From: Nitrogeniibacter aestuarii
Lineage (GTDB): Bacteria; Pseudomonadota; Gammaproteobacteria; Burkholderiales; Rhodocyclaceae
Length of the DNA: 64,000 nucleotides
Assembly (NCBI RefSeq): GCF_017309585.1
Contig: NZ_CP071321.1
Location: 2,046,001-2,110,000 of the forward strand
Direction: 5' to 3'
The translations under genes were made by a program, and so were the position numbers. This document shows, piece by piece, positions 7,089 to 16,220 of this stretch (positions are counted from its first letter, which is position 1; each line of letters starts with the position of its first letter). The notes under the pieces are model-generated. The model had not been told where the DNA came from, did no database searches, and saw only the letters and a list, made by a program, of their open reading frames with translations.

Positions 7089-8989
7089 GTCCACCCCCGC
7101 GTTTCCGCCTCGGAGAAGGGCACGTCACGCTTGCCGGCCTCAGCGCGGGCGGCCTGCTGGAGCAATGCCATGGTGACCGGAGAGCCCGCTTCTGCCGCCA
7201 GGAAGGCCGCACCCAGCGCGATATTGCGTATGGTGCCGCCCGCCGCGTTCAGACGGGCGAGCCTGGCGTAATTGAGCCCCTGGGTGGGCGTTTCCTTCGG
7301 GAAGATGCCGCGCCAGATCGCTTCACGCTGACTGGCGTCCGGGAAGGGAAACTGAACCACGAAACGCAGGCGTCGGCTGAAGGCGGCGTCGAGGGCTGCG
7401 CGGTGATTCGTCGTGAGCACGGCCAGACCGCGATAGCACTCCATGCGCTGGAGCAGGTAGCTGACCTCGATATTGGCGTAGCGATCGTGACTGTCCTTGA
7501 CCTCGCTCCGCTTGCCGAACAGGGCGTCCGCCTCGTCGAACAGCAGGATGGCGCCCACGTCTTCGGCAGCGTCGAAGACCTTGCGCAGGTTCTTTTCCGT
7601 CTCGCCGATGTATTTGCTGATGACCGATGAGAGGTCGATGCGATAGAGCGGCAGCCGCAGTTCATGGGCGAGCACCTCGGCGGCCAGGGTTTTTCCGGTG
7701 CCCGATTCGCCGGCGAACAGGGTGGCAAGCCCGAGCCCGCGTTCGCTGCTGCGCGCGAAGCCCCAGTCGTGAAGCACGCGGATGCGCTGCCGATAGTGCA
7801 CGACGATCTGTTCAAGCGTCCGCCGCTGGCTGGGCGGCAGCACCAGATCCGCCCAGCCGGCGCGCGGCGTGATGCGTTGGGCAAGCTCGAGCAGGGCGGC
7901 ATCGTCACCGCCGCAGTGCCGGTCGAGTGCTTCGGGCAGTTGTTCGTGCGGCAGCGTGCGCGTCAGTGCCGCAATCTGGTCGATGCGACGTGCACCCAGC
8001 CTGTATCGCCCGGACAGGGCCTCGATGGTTTCGTTCAGCGCGGGCGCGGCGTCTGCCAGCGCACGACGCCACAGCGCACGCTCGCTGGCGAAATCCGGTT
8101 TGTCGATGCGTTCGACATGAGCGGGCATGTCGAGATTGAGCGGATCACGGGTTGATATGAAGACCAGCCCCTGCATCTGCCGAAGCAGGCCCGCAAGTGC
8201 GCTGGCATGGTCTTCCGCCTCGGTGACGAGCAGGGCCGAACCCAGGAGCATGGCCTCGCGCTGCCAGAGCGTGGCCAGTGCTGCACAATCCCCGGGCTCG
8301 GCGGGAATGTGGGCTGCGTCCAGGCAGAGCAGGCGGATCGCCAGCGCATCGGTGACGCTGCGGGCCACATCCCGCTGGGCAGCCCGGTCGCTGCCGCATA
8401 GCTGCACGATGGTGCGGGGGGCGCCTTGCCGTTCCAGGTGCCCGACGATGGAATGGACATGCTCGCGGTGCTCGTCGGCCAGCAAGCCGACCGGGGTTGC
8501 GGGTTGCATCAGCGCCTGAAGCCCGGCATCGAGCGTATTGATCCCGGCCAGAAAATGCAGCACGCGTTCCGCGAGACGAATGCGCCCGTTTGTCAGCCCG
8601 TGGCTGTCGTCCACTTCGATCAGGCGCCAGCGTCGCAATGGCGCGGTCGGCACGATGGCACTCCAGTGCGGCTCGATCAGCGTGGACAGGGCCAGACTGA
8701 AGGTGACGAAGGCCTCGCCAGTGCGCTGCTGGCAGACCTTGGCGATGCCCGCGTCCATCTCGATCCCGGCGGCAAGCAGGACGATATCCCGTTCGAAAGG
8801 GGAGAGCGAAAAACTCGTGGCCAGCGCGTCAATGGCGGCCGGCGCCGGAAGGTGGTCGCGGCATGCCGCCAGCGCGTAGTTGGCTTCATCGAGATCGCCA
8901 TCACCCAGCAGCGCGCGCAAGCGCGCGAACTCGGCGGCCAGGTACTGCTGGTTCGCGTTCGTCCAGTCCAGTTCAAGCGGCGCGTTCAT
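7085..8989 (-). CDS. AAA+ ATPase of the eCIS (Afp15-like)
   Basis: 634 residues. A poorly conserved N-terminal half carries a degenerate first ATPase-like domain. The C-terminal AAA+ domain has Walker A GESGTGKT at 427-434, the pore-loop-like KYIGETEKNLRKVF segment at 459-472, Walker B LLFDEAD at 482-488, and an SRRLRFVVQFPFPD arginine-finger/sensor region. Afp15/Pvc15-type ATPases are needed for particle assembly or cargo loading. It overlaps the Pvc16-like gene (ATGA) upstream and the small VHID gene downstream. Clp-type sheath recycling is unlikely, because no N-terminal ClpV-like domain is seen. Confidence 0.9.
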   Translation of the reverse strand: MNAPLELDWTNANQQYLAAEFARLRALLGDGDLDEANYALAACRDHLPAPAAIDALATSFSLSPFERDIVLLAAGIEMDAGIAKVCQQRTGEAFVTFSLALSTLIEPHWSAIVPTAPLRRWRLIEVDDSHGLTNGRIRLAERVLHFLAGINTLDAGLQALMQPATPVGLLADEHREHVHSIVGHLERQGAPRTIVQLCGSDRAAQRDVARSVTDALAIRLLCLDAAHIPAEPGDCAALATLWQREAMLLGSALLVTEAEDHASALAGLLRQMQGLVFISTRDPLNLDMPAHVERIDKPDFASERALWRRALADAAPALNETIEALSGRYRLGARRIDQIAALTRTLPHEQLPEALDRHCGGDDAALLELAQRITPRAGWADLVLPPSQRRTLEQIVVHYRQRIRVLHDWGFARSSERGLGLATLFAGESGTGKTLAAEVLAHELRLPLYRIDLSSVISKYIGETEKNLRKVFDAAEDVGAILLFDEADALFGKRSEVKDSHDRYANIEVSYLLQRMECYRGLAVLTTNHRAALDAAFSRRLRFVVQFPFPDASQREAIWRGIFPKETPTQGLNYARLARLNAAGGTIRNIALGAAFLAAEAGSPVTMALLQQAARAEAGKRDVPFSEAETRGWT

Positions 8990-10296
8990 GTGATCGTCAC
9001 CCGCAGGTCGAAGAAGGTGGGCGGCGTGGTGCTGCGATCGACAATGGGGCTGTCGACGCCGTCGATGCGCAGGCGGGCGAGGTAGGCGCCCGGCGTGGCG
9101 TCCCGGGCAATGAAGTCCAGGCTGGCGGTGGGCGCGACGAAGCTCTCCGGATACAACTCCTGCTGACCGAGCAACAGGGAGACGGTCTGGCCGGGGCGCA
9201 ATTGCGGGGTGAAGTCGATGGTGATCTGCGCGTCGCCGCTGCCGTCGCGTGCAACCGATGTGGGCAGATTGGTGATGTTCGGGGCGATCACCGCGCCCAG
9301 GCGGTTGCTGGTGCGGGGGCTGGTTTCATCGGGCATCACGAGTTGTGCGGAGACGTCGTACACCCCCACTGGAAAATCGGCGGCCGCGCTGGCGGGAATG
9401 GTGAAATCCATATGCCCGCCGGTACTGGTGCCGCTGGCGGCCACGTTCTGCGTGATGGAAAAGCGCTCATTGCTCAGCCGCACCTCACGGGCCGTGCCGT
9501 CGAGGTGGTGCCCGGTGAGTCGAACCCCGGCATCGAGCTGGATGACCGTCTGCGCGCCGTCGGGCATCACGGCCTCGATGGTCGGCAAGGGCGGCACCAT
9601 CGACGGCGACACGACGACGCCGCGCTCGCGGCCGGAGACAGGATCGACTTCGCCGCGACTGAGCACGGGCAGGCTCGGTCGGGTGCTTTGCTGTGCCTCG
9701 ATGAGCACGACCGAGATCTGGTAGGCCGCACTGGGGCGGAAATGCGACTGGGTAGCCGTCCACAATCGCGACATTTCTTCGGTGTCGAGAAAGTGCGGCG
9801 TGATCTTCAGACTCTCGACCTGATCAGCCAGTCCGCATTCGGCCAGCGCCCTCAGACTCGAGGGCAACTCGGTGCCCAGATCGGGCGAGGGGGCGAGCGA
9901 GCGCCGGATCATGTCACGGGTGATGACCGGGAACTCGTGCATGAGCTGCATGGCGTAGCCGAGCAGGATCTCGCGGTGCAGCGGTTCGCTGCCGTAGGCG
10001 CTGATGAGATAGTGCAGATCGAGCGCCAGGGGCGCGTTGGTGAGCCGGTGACGTCCGCTACCGTCGCGCGAGGGCAGATCGCTGTTGCGCCAGCCGGTGT
10101 TCGGGGTCACCTGATAGAGAAACACGTTGAGCTGCGACGACTCGCTGCCCTCGCCGCCGAGCACCCGGTCCGGTGCCAGTGTGGTCACCGAGACGGTACT
10201 GCCGGTGACCGCGGCCACGTCATGGTCAACGACGCCGTCGTTGAGCCGGTCGCGCAGCACCTGGGTGACGCCCGCAATCGCCAGTGCCGAACTCAT
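8986..10296 (-). CDS. Pvc16-like (DUF4255) tail-terminator protein with C-terminal beta domains
   Basis: 436 residues. The first ~190 residues (IAGVTQVLRDRLNDG, ESSQLNVFLYQVTPNTGWRN, LALDLHYLISAYG, ILLGYAMQLMHEFPVITRDM) match the Pvc16 N-terminal/DUF4255 family, which caps the distal end of tube and sheath in Afp/PVC particles (Afp16). The rest is beta-rich and looks like IPT/TIG-type repeats (LPTIEAVMPDGAQTVIQLDA, VRLTGHHLDG), a common extension in this family. It overlaps both neighbours by 4 bases. Confidence 0.88.
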   Translation of the reverse strand: MSSALAIAGVTQVLRDRLNDGVVDHDVAAVTGSTVSVTTLAPDRVLGGEGSESSQLNVFLYQVTPNTGWRNSDLPSRDGSGRHRLTNAPLALDLHYLISAYGSEPLHREILLGYAMQLMHEFPVITRDMIRRSLAPSPDLGTELPSSLRALAECGLADQVESLKITPHFLDTEEMSRLWTATQSHFRPSAAYQISVVLIEAQQSTRPSLPVLSRGEVDPVSGRERGVVVSPSMVPPLPTIEAVMPDGAQTVIQLDAGVRLTGHHLDGTAREVRLSNERFSITQNVAASGTSTGGHMDFTIPASAAADFPVGVYDVSAQLVMPDETSPRTSNRLGAVIAPNITNLPTSVARDGSGDAQITIDFTPQLRPGQTVSLLLGQQELYPESFVAPTASLDFIARDATPGAYLARLRIDGVDSPIVDRSTTPPTFFDLRVTIT

Positions 10297-11060
10297 GCGC
10301 CACCTCCGCGTTTGCGTGCGAGATAGTCTTCAAGCGACATGGGGGTTTTGCCCATGTTGCGCCTCTGTTTGGCGGGCGGCGTCGAGGGCGCGGCGGCCGT
10401 GACCTCGATCCGGCCGATGTGCACGTGCACCTCGGTGGGCTCATGAACATTTGATCCCGCATCGCTCAATGGTGCCGCGGCCAGTGAGAACGCCTGTTGT
10501 TGCGTGGGCGTATGTTCGTCGGGGCGGACCAGTGGGGCGGGCATCGGCATGGGCGTGCCGGCGTGCGTTGCGCGGGGCTGTGGGCGCAATGTCTCGCGGG
10601 TGCGTGTCTGCTCGCGAGAGGGATCGGCGTCCAGGTGCGGCGACAGATCCGGCGCATGGACCTGTTGAGCGTCTTCCAGTTCGGTGCGGAGCCGAGAAGC
10701 GGCGTCGGTCGCGATGGGCGCGGGGGCTGCCACCGTCCTGATGTCTTCCTGAACTCGGAGATCGCTTGGCGCTGGCGCCTGGACTCGTGACGGCGTCGCT
10801 CCGCGCCGGGCGGGAAGCTGCGGATCGACCAGGCGGGTTTCCGGCGTGCTCAATCCTGATCGCGATGCCGCTTCGACGGTAGCGTCCGCCGGGTGAGCAT
10901 GGGGGATGCCGTCCGTCTCCGCAAACGGCTCGGCCGGCGGGGGCGACTGGGCGGGATTTTCCGAGAACGCCGGCGGCGCCTGGTAGGGCAACGCGGCCGC
11001 CGCTCTCACGCGAGGGCGCTCTGATGCTGTGCTTGCGAGACGTCTGAGCAAGGTGTTCAT
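10293..11060 (-). CDS. Disordered Pro/Ala-rich eCIS-associated protein
   Basis: 255 residues, mostly Pro, Ala, Thr, Arg and Ser without predicted structure. The ordered part is the C-terminal 60 residues with PTEVHVHIGRIEVTAA, a basic linker (PPAKQRRN), and MSLEDYLARKRGGGA. This short C-terminal signature recurs in proteins encoded beside eCIS terminator genes. The protein may be an adaptor whose tail docks to the particle or the ATPase; that is inference. It overlaps the genes on both sides by 4 bases, so it is surely part of the operon. Confidence 0.7.
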   Translation of the reverse strand: MNTLLRRLASTASERPRVRAAAALPYQAPPAFSENPAQSPPPAEPFAETDGIPHAHPADATVEAASRSGLSTPETRLVDPQLPARRGATPSRVQAPAPSDLRVQEDIRTVAAPAPIATDAASRLRTELEDAQQVHAPDLSPHLDADPSREQTRTRETLRPQPRATHAGTPMPMPAPLVRPDEHTPTQQQAFSLAAAPLSDAGSNVHEPTEVHVHIGRIEVTAAAPSTPPAKQRRNMGKTPMSLEDYLARKRGGGA

Positions 11061-11767
11061 GGATTGATCCTCGCCAGATAGGCCGCGCGGCGGGTGTGGC
11101 TGAGGTCAAGAATGGCCGCTTCCGACCAGCCATAGGCGCTGGCAAGTCGATGGATGTCGTCGAGCAATCTGCCCGCGTGTCGATCCAGTTCGTCCCAGAA
11201 GTAGGCAGCGACGTCCAGACTGGCGGTGACGCCCGTGCCGCAGGCCGGGCAGGGCATCGTCAAGGAGAGATCGGCCCACGGGTCGATGGCATCCATGGCG
11301 TCGCCCACCGGATCGATGAGCGCGGCGAGTTCGGTTGCCTCACCCTCAGCACCGCCGTCCGGGTCGAGGCAGGCGCGCAGCAGCGCGATGGCGGCCTGTT
11401 CCGGATCGGACGTGTGCAGTGTGCCGAGCAGGTCCCGGCTTGAGGGAACCCGAAAGCGCAAGCCCGCGACGTCGAAGGGCGCCGGCCGGGTGGTGGGGGC
11501 GGGGGGCAGCATCGCCGGGTCGAGTTCGAACTCCATGCGCTCGCCACATTCGGGGCAATCGAGCCAGGCCGGCAGGGCGTCGCCGAAGCACTGCTGGCGC
11601 AAGCGCATGATGGCCGCGTTGCGCATGCCGAGGGGCTCGTCGGCGAGGGCGTCGGGCGCCGCCTCGGGGCGGGCCAGGGCGAACAGCAGCAAGGCCCGGT
11701 CGATCGGGTGCCGGCGAGCGCCGGTCTCCCAGACCGCGAGCAAGCGCGCCGGGTCGATGATGCTCAT
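11057..11767 (-). CDS. T4-baseplate-like protein with two zinc-ribbon knuckles
   Basis: 236 residues. It resembles the phage T4 baseplate-like family that accompanies eCIS tube genes: N-terminal LLAVWETGARRHPIDRALLLFALARPE, then two CPxC-type pairs, CPECGE near residue 72 and CPACGT near 174, which together could form a split zinc ribbon. The C-terminus is helical (AYGWSEAAILDLSHTRRAAYLARINP). In phages the family has been linked to baseplate or tube assembly as a chaperone-like factor; which applies here is unknown. It lies 6 bases after the tube gene and overlaps the next gene. Confidence 0.75.
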   Translation of the reverse strand: MSIIDPARLLAVWETGARRHPIDRALLLFALARPEAAPDALADEPLGMRNAAIMRLRQQCFGDALPAWLDCPECGERMEFELDPAMLPPAPTTRPAPFDVAGLRFRVPSSRDLLGTLHTSDPEQAAIALLRACLDPDGGAEGEATELAALIDPVGDAMDAIDPWADLSLTMPCPACGTGVTASLDVAAYFWDELDRHAGRLLDDIHRLASAYGWSEAAILDLSHTRRAAYLARINP

Positions 11768-11772
11768 GACGA

Positions 11773-12297
11773 TTACGCCGGCTCGGTGTAGCTCGGTTCG
11801 GACGGCTCTGTTACGTCGTAGTCACGTTCCCAGCCCTCGTTCTCGAGCTTGATGGTCTGGATGGCCACCGCATTGGCATTGGCATCGAGTTCGGGCAGGG
11901 CCTGGTATTCGGACACCCAGCAGCGGAACACCTTGTAGGCGATCGCCAGCTGGCCGGCCTCGTTATAGACCTCGATGATCAGGTCCTTGCGGAAGTCCTT
12001 GAGCGAGGTCTCCGAACCCAGACCGGCGCCGAAATTCCACACCTTGTTGGCCCACTGCTCGAATTCCACATCGTGCGTGACCCCGCGCTCCAGAGTGATG
12101 GCCTCGAACTTGGTCCGGCCGGGCGACTTGCGCGTCATCGACGGGTCGCCGCCTTCGCGGTGTTCGACCAGTTCGGTGCTGCGCTTGAGTGCGCCCACCT
12201 TGCTGATGCCGGCCACGTAGCGGCCGTCCCATTTGACGCGGAATTTGAAGTTCTTGTACGGGTCGAAGCGCTGTGCGTTGACGCTGAACTGTGCCAT
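11773..12297 (-). CDS. Inner tube protein (T4 gp19-like, Afp1/5-type)
   Basis: 174 residues. The sequence (FDPYKNFKFRVKWDGRYVAG, KVGALKRSTELVEHREGGDP, GRTKFEAITLERGVTHDVEF, WVSEYQALPELDAN, IQTIKLENEGWERD) is the classic gp19-like tail tube family of contractile injection systems. It polymerises into the Hcp-like hexameric tube inside the sheath. An AGGAG-type site precedes the ATG. Only one tube gene is visible, whereas Afp and PVC have two (Afp1 and Afp5); the missing one could lie outside the window. Confidence 0.93.
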   Translation of the reverse strand: MAQFSVNAQRFDPYKNFKFRVKWDGRYVAGISKVGALKRSTELVEHREGGDPSMTRKSPGRTKFEAITLERGVTHDVEFEQWANKVWNFGAGLGSETSLKDFRKDLIIEVYNEAGQLAIAYKVFRCWVSEYQALPELDANANAVAIQTIKLENEGWERDYDVTEPSEPSYTEPA

Positions 12298-12339
12298 TGG
12301 TGTTTCTCCTAGAACTCACTGCGGTCTTCGAAGGGACGC

Positions 12340-12412
12340 TCATCCGCCGGGCCGCCCCAAAGATGGGCGCAGCCCCCTCGGGGGGCAGAGAGCGAAGCGA
12401 ACGTAGGGGTGG
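12340..12412 (-). repeat. Intergenic GC-rich hairpin repeat between sheath and tube genes
   Basis: The sheath-tube gap, otherwise the largest spacer in the operon, holds a compact palindrome: GCCCCCT/CGGGGGGC around 12370-12386, and a second pair GCCCC/GGGCG around 12352-12370, followed by an AGCGAAGCG segment. Short GC hairpins of this sort are common dispersed elements in betaproteobacterial genomes. No T-run follows, so it is not a clear terminator, but it could shape transcript processing between two genes needed in large and different amounts. Confidence 0.55.
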
Positions 12413-13972
12413 TCATACGTCGATCTGACCAGCCATCTGCTGGATCTTGAGCACCACGAATTCCGCGGGCTTGAGCGGGGCGAAACCGACCACGATGTTT
12501 ACGACGCCGCGGTCGATGTCGTTCTGGGTGGTCGTTTCCGAATCGCATTTGACGAAGTAGGCATCCTTGGGGCTGCTGCCCTGGAAGGCGCCCTGACGGA
12601 ACAGGGTCTGCATGAAGGCCCCGATGTTGAGCCGGATCTGTGCCCACAGGGGGGCATCGTTGGGCTCGAACACCACCCACTGGGTGCCACGGAAGAGGCT
12701 CTCTTCGATGTACAGGGCCAGTCGGCGCACGGGGATGTATTTCCATTCCGAAGCGAGTACATCAGCGCCGGCAAGCGTGCGTGCGCCCCACACCAGATGA
12801 CCGGTGACCGGGAAGGTACGCAGGCAGTTGAGACCCAGGGGATTGAAGATGCCGTTCTGGGCATCGGTCAGGGTGTAGGTGAGGCCACGGGTGCCGGAGA
12901 GTGAAGCCTCCTGTCCGGCGGGGGCCTTCCACACCCCGCGCTGGACATCCGTGCGGGCGATGATGCCGGCGATGGCCCCGGACGGGGCGAAGGTCGCGAG
13001 CCGGTTTTCGGCCAGCGGGTCCGGCATGCGCAGGCGTGGGAAGTAGGCCATGGCATTGATGGCCTGGGCGTTGCCGATGATGCCGCGCAAGGTGTCCAGG
13101 TCGCCGGTGATGTTCGCGGCGTTCAAGGCGCCCTCCGACCAGCTGGCAGGCGAGTCGACGATGAGCATGGCGCGCCGATCCTGGCAATAACCGGCGGCAA
13201 TGCCCCAGGTGGAGTCCGGCACATCGGTGTTGCGATCGAGCGGCGGAATGACCATGAGGTTGAACAGGTTGGCATCTTCCAGCGCGTAGATGCCCTCACG
13301 GGCGTTCTGGTCGCCTTCGACTTCAGCGTTTGTGATGGCGCTGCCGTCGTCCGTGGCATTGCCGGCAGCGGCCACGTCGGCCGCGTCGGTCGGATGTGCG
13401 CCATCGCCGGTGCTGGTGCGCACATTCACGAGTGCCGATTGGGCGTTGACGACCGTATCGACATGGCGCGGATGCGTGACGTTGGTCGAGACGTTGCGAA
13501 ACAGCTCGCTGGCAATGGCAGTGCCACCGGGCACGTCGAGTTCTTCCACCAGCAGATTGAATAGCGTCAGGTCCGACGAGTCGGCCGTGTCGTGGTCCAC
13601 CGTGGCGCGCAGGTTGCTGCCCCACAGACCAGGGCTGGCCGCTTCGAGCACGAGCGCCGTGCCGTCGGTGGCCAGGGTGATGGTTGCAGTACTGCCGGCA
13701 ATGTCGCCATTGAAGACGCGCACGATCAGGGCGTCGCTGCCGCCGTGCTGGAAAAACTGGTTGACCGAATAGCTCATCGGGGCCGGTTGCCAGAGACCGC
13801 CGAAGATGCGCGTGAATTCGGCAAAACTCTGGACGCGTACCGGCTCGTTCACCGGCCCGCGCAGGGCGCGTCCGATAAACGCGGTGATTGAGGTTGCAAC
13901 CCCGGTGATGGTGCGCACCCCGCTGGGCACTTCCTCGATATAGACGCCGGGATAAGTCAGGGCTGACGGCAT
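12413..13972 (-). CDS. Contractile sheath protein (phage tail sheath family)
   Basis: 519 residues from the ATG at 13972 (MPSALTYPGVYIEEVPSG). YPGVYIEE, the RTITGVATSITAFIG segment, FGGLW, and the C-terminal GFAPLKPAEFVVLKIQQMAGQ are standard for the sheath family (Afp2-4). A GAGGAG sits about 9 bases upstream of this ATG; the frame extends 7 codons further, but no better start is found. It is the first gene of the eCIS operon, and its promoter must lie in the 574-bp gap upstream. A single sheath is visible, versus three in Afp and PVC. Confidence 0.94.
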   Translation of the reverse strand: MPSALTYPGVYIEEVPSGVRTITGVATSITAFIGRALRGPVNEPVRVQSFAEFTRIFGGLWQPAPMSYSVNQFFQHGGSDALIVRVFNGDIAGSTATITLATDGTALVLEAASPGLWGSNLRATVDHDTADSSDLTLFNLLVEELDVPGGTAIASELFRNVSTNVTHPRHVDTVVNAQSALVNVRTSTGDGAHPTDAADVAAAGNATDDGSAITNAEVEGDQNAREGIYALEDANLFNLMVIPPLDRNTDVPDSTWGIAAGYCQDRRAMLIVDSPASWSEGALNAANITGDLDTLRGIIGNAQAINAMAYFPRLRMPDPLAENRLATFAPSGAIAGIIARTDVQRGVWKAPAGQEASLSGTRGLTYTLTDAQNGIFNPLGLNCLRTFPVTGHLVWGARTLAGADVLASEWKYIPVRRLALYIEESLFRGTQWVVFEPNDAPLWAQIRLNIGAFMQTLFRQGAFQGSSPKDAYFVKCDSETTTQNDIDRGVVNIVVGFAPLKPAEFVVLKIQQMAGQIDV

Positions 13973-14546
13973 GGCATAGGCTCCTCGTTCCAACAGACCG
14001 TGGATGTCCCGAGTCCGAATCGTGCCGGTGCTCTGGATCGGCCACTAGATATGGGTACGACAGGCTGCAGGGCAGCGGAAGGCCAGACAAGGCAGAGGTG
14101 CGACAGCGGCTTTCATGCGCCATTGTGGCGGTCAGCACTTGCAGGGCTTTTTCAGCCTAGGAACAATGCCATCTGGATGCAACCGTGAAACGGGGTAAAT
14201 AGTGCGCGACAGGCTTGTGCGCTAGTTCGCTGAAAACCTGTACGGGTGACTTGCGCTCGCAGCGCAGCGAGGCAGGAACGCGGACGCTTCGCGGGCTTGG
14301 GCGGGATGAAATCGCGAAATATCGCACCTGCAGCGACAGGCGATTGGTGCGCTTGTCATGGCGCCTTGCGCCCCCTCCGTTTTGCAACAAAATATTTACC
14401 GCGTGTGCTCGCCGTGGTTTGGCGTGCCGCCGCTGGCCCGCTGCGGGGCGAGGGGCGGATTTGATTGATCGAGCAAACGGAAGGGCGTATTCGTCCGACG
14501 CGCTGTCAGAAGCGGCGCACGCGACCGTGTCGATGGTCGCGCGTGC
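13973..14546. other. Gap holding the eCIS operon leader; no gene seen
   Basis: About 570 bases between the sheath start and the stop of the dmpR-like gene, both on the minus strand. No credible gene or SD-linked ORF was found. An imperfect GC hairpin lies at 14517-14546, just after the dmpR-like stop (GCACGCGACC paired with GGTCGCGCGTGC), without a clear T-run. An AT-rich patch at 14384-14398 (ACAAAATATTTACC) stands out from the GC-rich surroundings and is the likeliest place for the eCIS promoter. No confident -35/-10 pair was recognised. Confidence 0.5.
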
Positions 14547-16220
14547 TCACGCGTTATTGACCTTCTTCAGCCGGTACGACAGTTGGGGGCGGGTAATGCC
14601 GAGCGCGCGCGCCGCGGCCGACAGATTGCCATCGGCCTGCTCGACGGCGTGACGGATCAGGGTGGCTTCGACTTCATCCAGCGAGCCGGCGCTTTCGAGC
14701 AGACGCTCCGCAAGCTGCGTCGGGTTCGTAGTGCTGGTCTTTTCCAGTTCACCGTCGCGGCTGATGCACTCCTGACCGGCATCGTCTCCCGCCTGCCCGA
14801 AGAAGAGGTGTTGTGACTCGATCCAGTCGTGCTGCGTGGCGAGAATCACGCCGCGTTCGATGGTGTTTTCCAGCTCACGGATGTTGCCCGGCCAGGGATG
14901 CTGTTTCAGGCTGCGCATGGCCTTGTCGGTGATGCCCAGGAGCTTTTTCTCGTGCACGGCGCAAAAGCGCTTGATCATGGCATCGACGAGCAAGGGCAGA
15001 TCCGAGATGCGCTCGCGCAGCGGCGGGATGGTGACCGGATAGACATTGAGCCGGTAGAACAGGTCGCTGCGGAAGCGGCCTTCGCGCACCGCTTTTTGCA
15101 GATCCACATTGGTGGCCGCCACCAGACGTACATTGACCTTGCGGACCTTCTCGTCGCCCAGTCGCTCGACTTCGCCTTCCTGCAGGACGCGCAGCAGCTT
15201 GGCTTGCGCCGGCAGGGGCAGTTCGCCCACCTCGTCAAGGAACAGGGTGCCGTTGTCGGCGCGTTCGAACTTGCCGCTGCGCGAGGTGGTGGCACCGGTG
15301 AAGGCGCCTTTCTCGACACCGAACAACTCCGACTCGATCAGGTCGTGGGGCAGGGCGGCGCAGTTGACCGCCACGAAGGGGCCGTCCCGGCGCGAGCCCG
15401 ATTCATGCAGCGTGCGCGCAAAGCGCTCCTTGCCGACGCCGGTTTCGCCCAGCAGCAGCACGGTCACGTGCGTGGCGGCCGCCTTCTGGATCAGGTCGTA
15501 GGCGTTGCGAAAGCCGGTCGATTCACCGATCAGATTCTGGGCACGATGGCGCTGGACGAAACTCGACCGCATCTGGTCGATCTCTTCGCGCAGTTCGAGC
15601 AGCCGGCCGACGATCGAGTCTTCCTGGAAGTAGGGGAGGTATTCTTCGGCGTCCGGCCAGTCCTCGACCGGGCGGGCGATGATGCGACACTGGTTGTCGC
15701 CATGGGCCGCGCATTCCACTTCCTTCACCAGAACGAACTTGCCCATGAACGCGGTCGTATAACCGGAGGCGTAGCCCACCAGCATCCAGCAGATGGATTC
15801 GTCCGCATGACCGAATTCGTGCAGATGGGCCTCGGCCTCCCAGGAGTTGTGCCAGACGAACTCGCCGTCGAGATGGCCCTTTTCCATGTCGACATCCACA
15901 CGCACCGTCTCGACCTTCACGCTGCCTTCGAGCATGTGGAGCTGGGGGCCGACAGAGAAGGCGTCGAACACGCTGCTGTCCGGGCGGATCTTGCGTGCGA
16001 CCTCGGCGTCACTGGCACCGGCGGCGTAGCCCATGCGCGTGAGAATGCGGCGCGCCTGCTCCTTGCCGACCGAGGTGATGAGTTCCTTGCGTAGCTCGCT
16101 CAGCGCCGTTGCATGCATCAGCACCATGCGATTCTGCCCGAGCAGAATCAGCCCGTCTTCCGATGCAAACCGGACCAGCGAACGCAGGTCATTGTTCTCC
16201 GGGTATTGAAGTCCCGCCAC
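14547..16220 (-). CDS. dmpR: DmpR/MopR-type sigma-54 activator of phenol degradation
   Basis: 557 residues from a GTG start at 16220 preceded by GGAGGAG. Domains: XylR_N sensor (about 15-130), V4R segment (about 140-180), linker B, AAA+ domain with Walker A GETGVGKE at 258-265 and the sigma-54-contacting GAFTGA at 305-310, and a C-terminal Fis-type helix-turn-helix. With an offset of 11, residues reported for MopR are conserved: His95 and Trp123 in the phenol pocket (MopR H106/W134), and Cys144, Glu167, Cys170, Cys178 as zinc ligands. It therefore probably senses phenol directly and activates the dmpK promoter through the two upstream sites at 16918 and 16948. Confidence 0.92.
   Translation of the reverse strand: MAGLQYPENNDLRSLVRFASEDGLILLGQNRMVLMHATALSELRKELITSVGKEQARRILTRMGYAAGASDAEVARKIRPDSSVFDAFSVGPQLHMLEGSVKVETVRVDVDMEKGHLDGEFVWHNSWEAEAHLHEFGHADESICWMLVGYASGYTTAFMGKFVLVKEVECAAHGDNQCRIIARPVEDWPDAEEYLPYFQEDSIVGRLLELREEIDQMRSSFVQRHRAQNLIGESTGFRNAYDLIQKAAATHVTVLLLGETGVGKERFARTLHESGSRRDGPFVAVNCAALPHDLIESELFGVEKGAFTGATTSRSGKFERADNGTLFLDEVGELPLPAQAKLLRVLQEGEVERLGDEKVRKVNVRLVAATNVDLQKAVREGRFRSDLFYRLNVYPVTIPPLRERISDLPLLVDAMIKRFCAVHEKKLLGITDKAMRSLKQHPWPGNIRELENTIERGVILATQHDWIESQHLFFGQAGDDAGQECISRDGELEKTSTTNPTQLAERLLESAGSLDEVEATLIRHAVEQADGNLSAAARALGITRPQLSYRLKKVNNA

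Noticed and set aside
209..8480. Long plus-strand frames opposite the eCIS genes
   Set aside because: They are antisense shadows of high-GC genes (Gly/Arg/Val/His-rich translations without motifs or ribosome sites).
1..13972. The contractile-tail genes as a type VI secretion system or an intact prophage
   Set aside because: No TssJLM membrane complex, and no capsid, portal or terminase genes in the window; DUF4157, Pvc16-like and CIS-tube genes point to an eCIS.
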